NCBI GenBank assembly: GCA_031273775.1
Contig: JAISRF010000054.1
Location: forward strand, 1 to 8,357
Length of the DNA: 8,357 nucleotides
From: Oscillospiraceae bacterium
GTDB taxonomy: Bacteria; Bacillota; Clostridia; Oscillospirales; Acutalibacteraceae
Direction of reading: 5' to 3'
Position numbers and translations under genes: made by a program. Of this stretch, positions 6,769-8,357 are shown one piece after another; positions within the stretch are counted from its first letter, which is position 1, and each line of letters begins with the position of its first letter. Under the pieces are notes generated by a model. The model saw only the letters and a program-made list of their open reading frames with translations. It searched no databases and was not told the origin of the DNA.

Positions 6769-8013
6769 ATGAAACGTCTGTGTGTCTTGCTGCTGTGTTT
6801 TCTTTTAACTTGTTGTTTCTTTTCCGCCGGGCATTCAGCATCCGCTATCAGCGGCTCGGCTTCTTTTTCGGGTCCAACGCTGATTCGCGCGGGTGACAGC
6901 TTTACCGTCGATTTTATCTTCAACGGCACGGGTGTCTCCGGAATTCAGGGGAACATCACCTTTGACCCGGCCAAGCTCTCTCTCTCCGGGAACCCCGAAA
7001 CGGCAATCGGCGGCGGCTGGACAGCGGATTACCATACATTATCAGGTAAAATTTCTTTTACGGCGTACGACAGCAAAGGAACCTCGCCCATTAACGCCGC
7101 GCAGACTATTTTCAAGCTGACCTTCGTGGCCTCAGCCTCCGTTGGCGCGGGAACGCAGATCACCGTGAACTCGGAAAACGTTGTAGCTTCCGACGGCGTC
7201 AACGAAATATCTCCGGCAAACGCTTCGTATTCAAAGGCTGTATCTCCGCCGCTTTCAACCAACAACAATTTGTCGCTGTTGGCGGCGTCAAACGCGGTTC
7301 TCTCTCCGGCCTTCACCCCCGCTGTCACTGGATACACCGCAAGCGTCGGCTATGATATTACAAAGCTCGATATCAGCGCCGCCGCCGCCGACGGCCTTTC
7401 GAAAGTAACTATCGACAATCCGCAGTTGACAGCGGGCGGGAAAACAAAAATCACCGTATCGGTAACGGCGGAATCCGGCGCGAAAAAGACATATACCATT
7501 ACCGTAACGCGCGCGCAGGATCCCGATTATGAACGAAAAAACAATGCCAGACTTTCCGCGTTAACCGTTGAAAACGCAACAACATCCCCTGCCTTTAACC
7601 CCGGCATAACGGAATATACCGCGGAGGTGCCGTTTGAGATTTCGCAGCTCGCTGTTTCAGCCTCCCCGGAAAACAGCGCCGCGAAAATAAGCGTTAACAG
7701 TCCGCCGCTGACCGCGGGAAGCGGTACGAAGGTCACCGTAACCGTGACAGCGGAATCCGGCGCGAAAAAGACATATACCATTACCGTAACGCGCGCGCCG
7801 GAGCCAGACGCCGAAACGGATACCGTAACGCCGGAGCCAGACGCCGAAACGGACGCAAGTCAAACGCCGGTTCTTGAAACACCCGGTTCCGGGGATGACC
7901 CCGCAAAAAAACCAATCTGGATTTTCTCAATGATCGCCGGTGTGCTTTTTGGAGCCGTTGCCGGTTATTTTTTCAATGAGTTTTTGCGAAAGAAGCGTAA
8001 TACGCCAAAATAA
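6769..8013 (+). CDS. Membrane-anchored cohesin-like protein with two cadherin-like beta-sandwich domains
   Basis: A 414-residue surface protein. Order: signal peptide (MKRLCVLLLCFLL, cleavage likely after SASA at 26); cohesin-like domain (about 28-157; IRAGDSFTVDF, then GIQGNITFDPAKLSL, typical of the fold); two cadherin-like beta-sandwich domains (PF12733 type, about 165-249 and 259-343), each opening NxxLSxL and ending TYTITVTRA; acidic linker with PEPDAETD twice (344-380); transmembrane helix (about 382-403); basic RKKRNTPK tail. The two sandwich domains probably form a stalk holding the cohesin away from the membrane. There is no LPxTG sortase motif. AGAAGGA at 6753-6759 lies 9 nt before ATG 6769, which is preferred over TTG 6760. 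Co-transcription with the dockerin gene 22 nt upstream is likely. The ligand of this cohesin is not known; the neighbouring dockerin is the obvious candidate. Confidence 0.87.
   Translation: MKRLCVLLLCFLLTCCFFSAGHSASAISGSASFSGPTLIRAGDSFTVDFIFNGTGVSGIQGNITFDPAKLSLSGNPETAIGGGWTADYHTLSGKISFTAYDSKGTSPINAAQTIFKLTFVASASVGAGTQITVNSENVVASDGVNEISPANASYSKAVSPPLSTNNNLSLLAASNAVLSPAFTPAVTGYTASVGYDITKLDISAAAADGLSKVTIDNPQLTAGGKTKITVSVTAESGAKKTYTITVTRAQDPDYERKNNARLSALTVENATTSPAFNPGITEYTAEVPFEISQLAVSASPENSAAKISVNSPPLTAGSGTKVTVTVTAESGAKKTYTITVTRAPEPDAETDTVTPEPDAETDASQTPVLETPGSGDDPAKKPIWIFSMIAGVLFGAVAGYFFNEFLRKKRNTPK
7468..7798 (+). repeat. 49-bp identical direct repeats in the two cadherin-like domains
   Basis: Bases 7468-7516 and 7750-7798 are identical over 49 bp, 282 bp apart. 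Both encode AESGAKKTYTITVTRA, the last strands of each cadherin-like domain. The rest of the two domains is clearly diverged. Confidence 0.9.
7796..7853 (+). repeat. 25-bp direct repeat encoding the acidic linker
   Basis: Bases 7796-7820 and 7829-7853 are identical (offset 33 bp) and encode PEPDAETD twice, separated by TVT. It forms the spacer between the last cadherin-like domain and the membrane helix. Confidence 0.85.
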
Positions 8014-8066
8014 CCCGGCGCGAAAGAGACAGGGAAACCACGGCTGAACTTATTTTTTTACCAAAA

Positions 8067-8086
8067 GTGTCACCCATCATTGACAC
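8067..8086. promoter_or_regulatory. Inverted repeat GTGTCA-N8-TGACAC, possible operator
   Basis: Perfect 6-bp arms around an 8-bp spacer, centred about 28 bp upstream of a TTGACG promoter-like element. The same half-site GTGTCA recurs at 8277-8282, overlapping the ribosome binding region of the next gene. It resembles a dimeric regulator site. It is close to the TnrA/GlnR pattern TGTNA-N7-TNACA but its spacer is one base too long. No regulator can be named. Confidence 0.35.
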
Positions 8087-8101
8087 GCGCACACTCGCTA
8101 T

Positions 8102-8130
8102 TTGACGCTTACGTTTAATTGTCGCAGAAT
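8102..8130 (+). promoter_or_regulatory. Candidate sigma-70-type promoter (distal)
   Basis: TTGACG (8102-8107), 17-nt spacer, CAGAAT (8125-8130). The boxes match the consensus at 5 of 6 and 4 of 6 positions. It would give a leader of about 150 nt before ATG 8289. Confidence 0.35.
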
Positions 8131-8205
8131 CCAGTGCTTAAATAACATTCTTTAACCTTGCATTTTTTTGCCTGAAAAATTTTGTAAAAATAGCGAAAAA
8201 ATGCA

Positions 8206-8234
8206 TTGCAAAATCGCATCGGAGGTGGTACACT
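8206..8234 (+). promoter_or_regulatory. Candidate extended -10 promoter (proximal)
   Basis: TTGCAA (8206-8211), 17-nt spacer, TACACT (8229-8234), with TGG directly before the -10 box (the extended TGn motif). It would give a leader of about 47 nt before ATG 8289. The GGAGGTGG inside the spacer would then not be a ribosome binding site. Confidence 0.4.
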
Positions 8235-8288
8235 GAATACTGGAAGAACTAAGTTAAAAAAATCCCACCACAAAAGGTGTCATCACAA

Positions 8289-8357
8289 ATGCCCAACCGT
8301 CAAAACAACCTGTACCACACACTGAGAACCAAAATTCTGCCCCTTCTCCTCACCCTG
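8289..8357 (+). CDS. N-terminus of a probable membrane protein, 3' partial
   Basis: The first 23 codons only, running off the right edge: a polar start (MPNRQNNLYHTLRTK) followed by the hydrophobic ILPLLLTL. AAAGGTG at 8273-8279 lies 9 nt before the ATG. A short charged stretch leading into a hydrophobic helix is common at the N-terminus of two-helix sensors such as chemotaxis receptors and histidine kinases, but too little is present to name a family. It appears to have its own promoter and so is probably a separate unit from the cohesin gene. Confidence 0.5.
   Translation, partial: MPNRQNNLYHTLRTKILPLLLTL

Larger units (their letters stand above)
8014..8288. other. AT-richer intergenic spacer
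   Basis: The spacer between the cohesin gene and the next gene has a lower GC content than the coding part. No convincing terminator hairpin is seen: a T-run at 8052-8058 has no good stem before it. It contains an inverted repeat, two promoter-like sequences and the ribosome binding site of the next gene (AAAGGTG at 8273-8279). No riboswitch or tRNA was recognised. Confidence 0.6.

Noticed and set aside
6769..6846. Lipoprotein signal (LLTCC) in the membrane cohesin protein
   Set aside because: The residue before the first Cys is Thr and before the second is Cys, not Gly/Ala/Ser. A normal cleavage after SASA fits better, and a C-terminal helix already anchors the protein.
8067..8086. Inverted repeat read as a transcription terminator for the cohesin gene
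   Set aside because: On the + strand the stem is only 6 bp and is followed by GCGCACAC rather than a T-run; the T-run lies before it.
8221..8330. GGAGGTGG at 8221-8228 followed by a possible CTG-started short frame
   Set aside because: The bases fit better as the spacer of an extended -10 promoter, and the short peptide (about 30 residues) has no recognisable feature. ATG 8289 has its own ribosome binding site.

Overview
The window looks like part of a chromosome of an anaerobic Gram-positive bacterium of the Clostridia type (inference). The reasons are a cohesin/dockerin pair, BspA-type leucine-rich repeats, cadherin-like beta-sandwich domains, strong Shine-Dalgarno sites, a TTG start and a possible CTG start. 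All supported genes lie on the + strand. Six are closely packed (gaps of 22-76 nt and one 4-nt overlap), so they may form one or two transcription units. A seventh gene begins at the right edge.

Left part (1-5043): three proteins with no visible signal peptide, so probably cytoplasmic. They are the C-terminal part of an FAD-dependent oxidoreductase of the FAD_oxidored type (cut by the left edge), a polysaccharide pyruvyl transferase-family protein with a likely TTG start, and a 972-residue family 2 glycoside hydrolase. The hydrolase has both catalytic glutamates visible and an extra C-terminal domain. Together they suggest intracellular processing of an unidentified glycan or glycoside.

Right part (5107-8013): three exported proteins. 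The first is a leucine-rich repeat protein with a C-terminal membrane anchor. The second is a secreted protein made of a cohesin-like domain, an acidic Pro/Glu linker and a type I dockerin; its best start is a CTG overlapping the previous stop codon. The third is a membrane-anchored protein with a cohesin-like domain on two cadherin-like beta-sandwich repeats. Genes two and three look like a compact cell-surface assembly in which a soluble cohesin-dockerin adaptor could dock onto a neighbouring membrane-bound cohesin. This is the most interesting idea in the window. It is inferred from domain content and has not been tested.

Right edge (8014-8357): an AT-richer 275-nt spacer holds an inverted repeat (GTGTCA-N8-TGACAC), two promoter-like sequences and the first 23 codons of a new gene. 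That gene starts like a membrane protein. I see no tRNA, rRNA, CRISPR array or insertion sequence.
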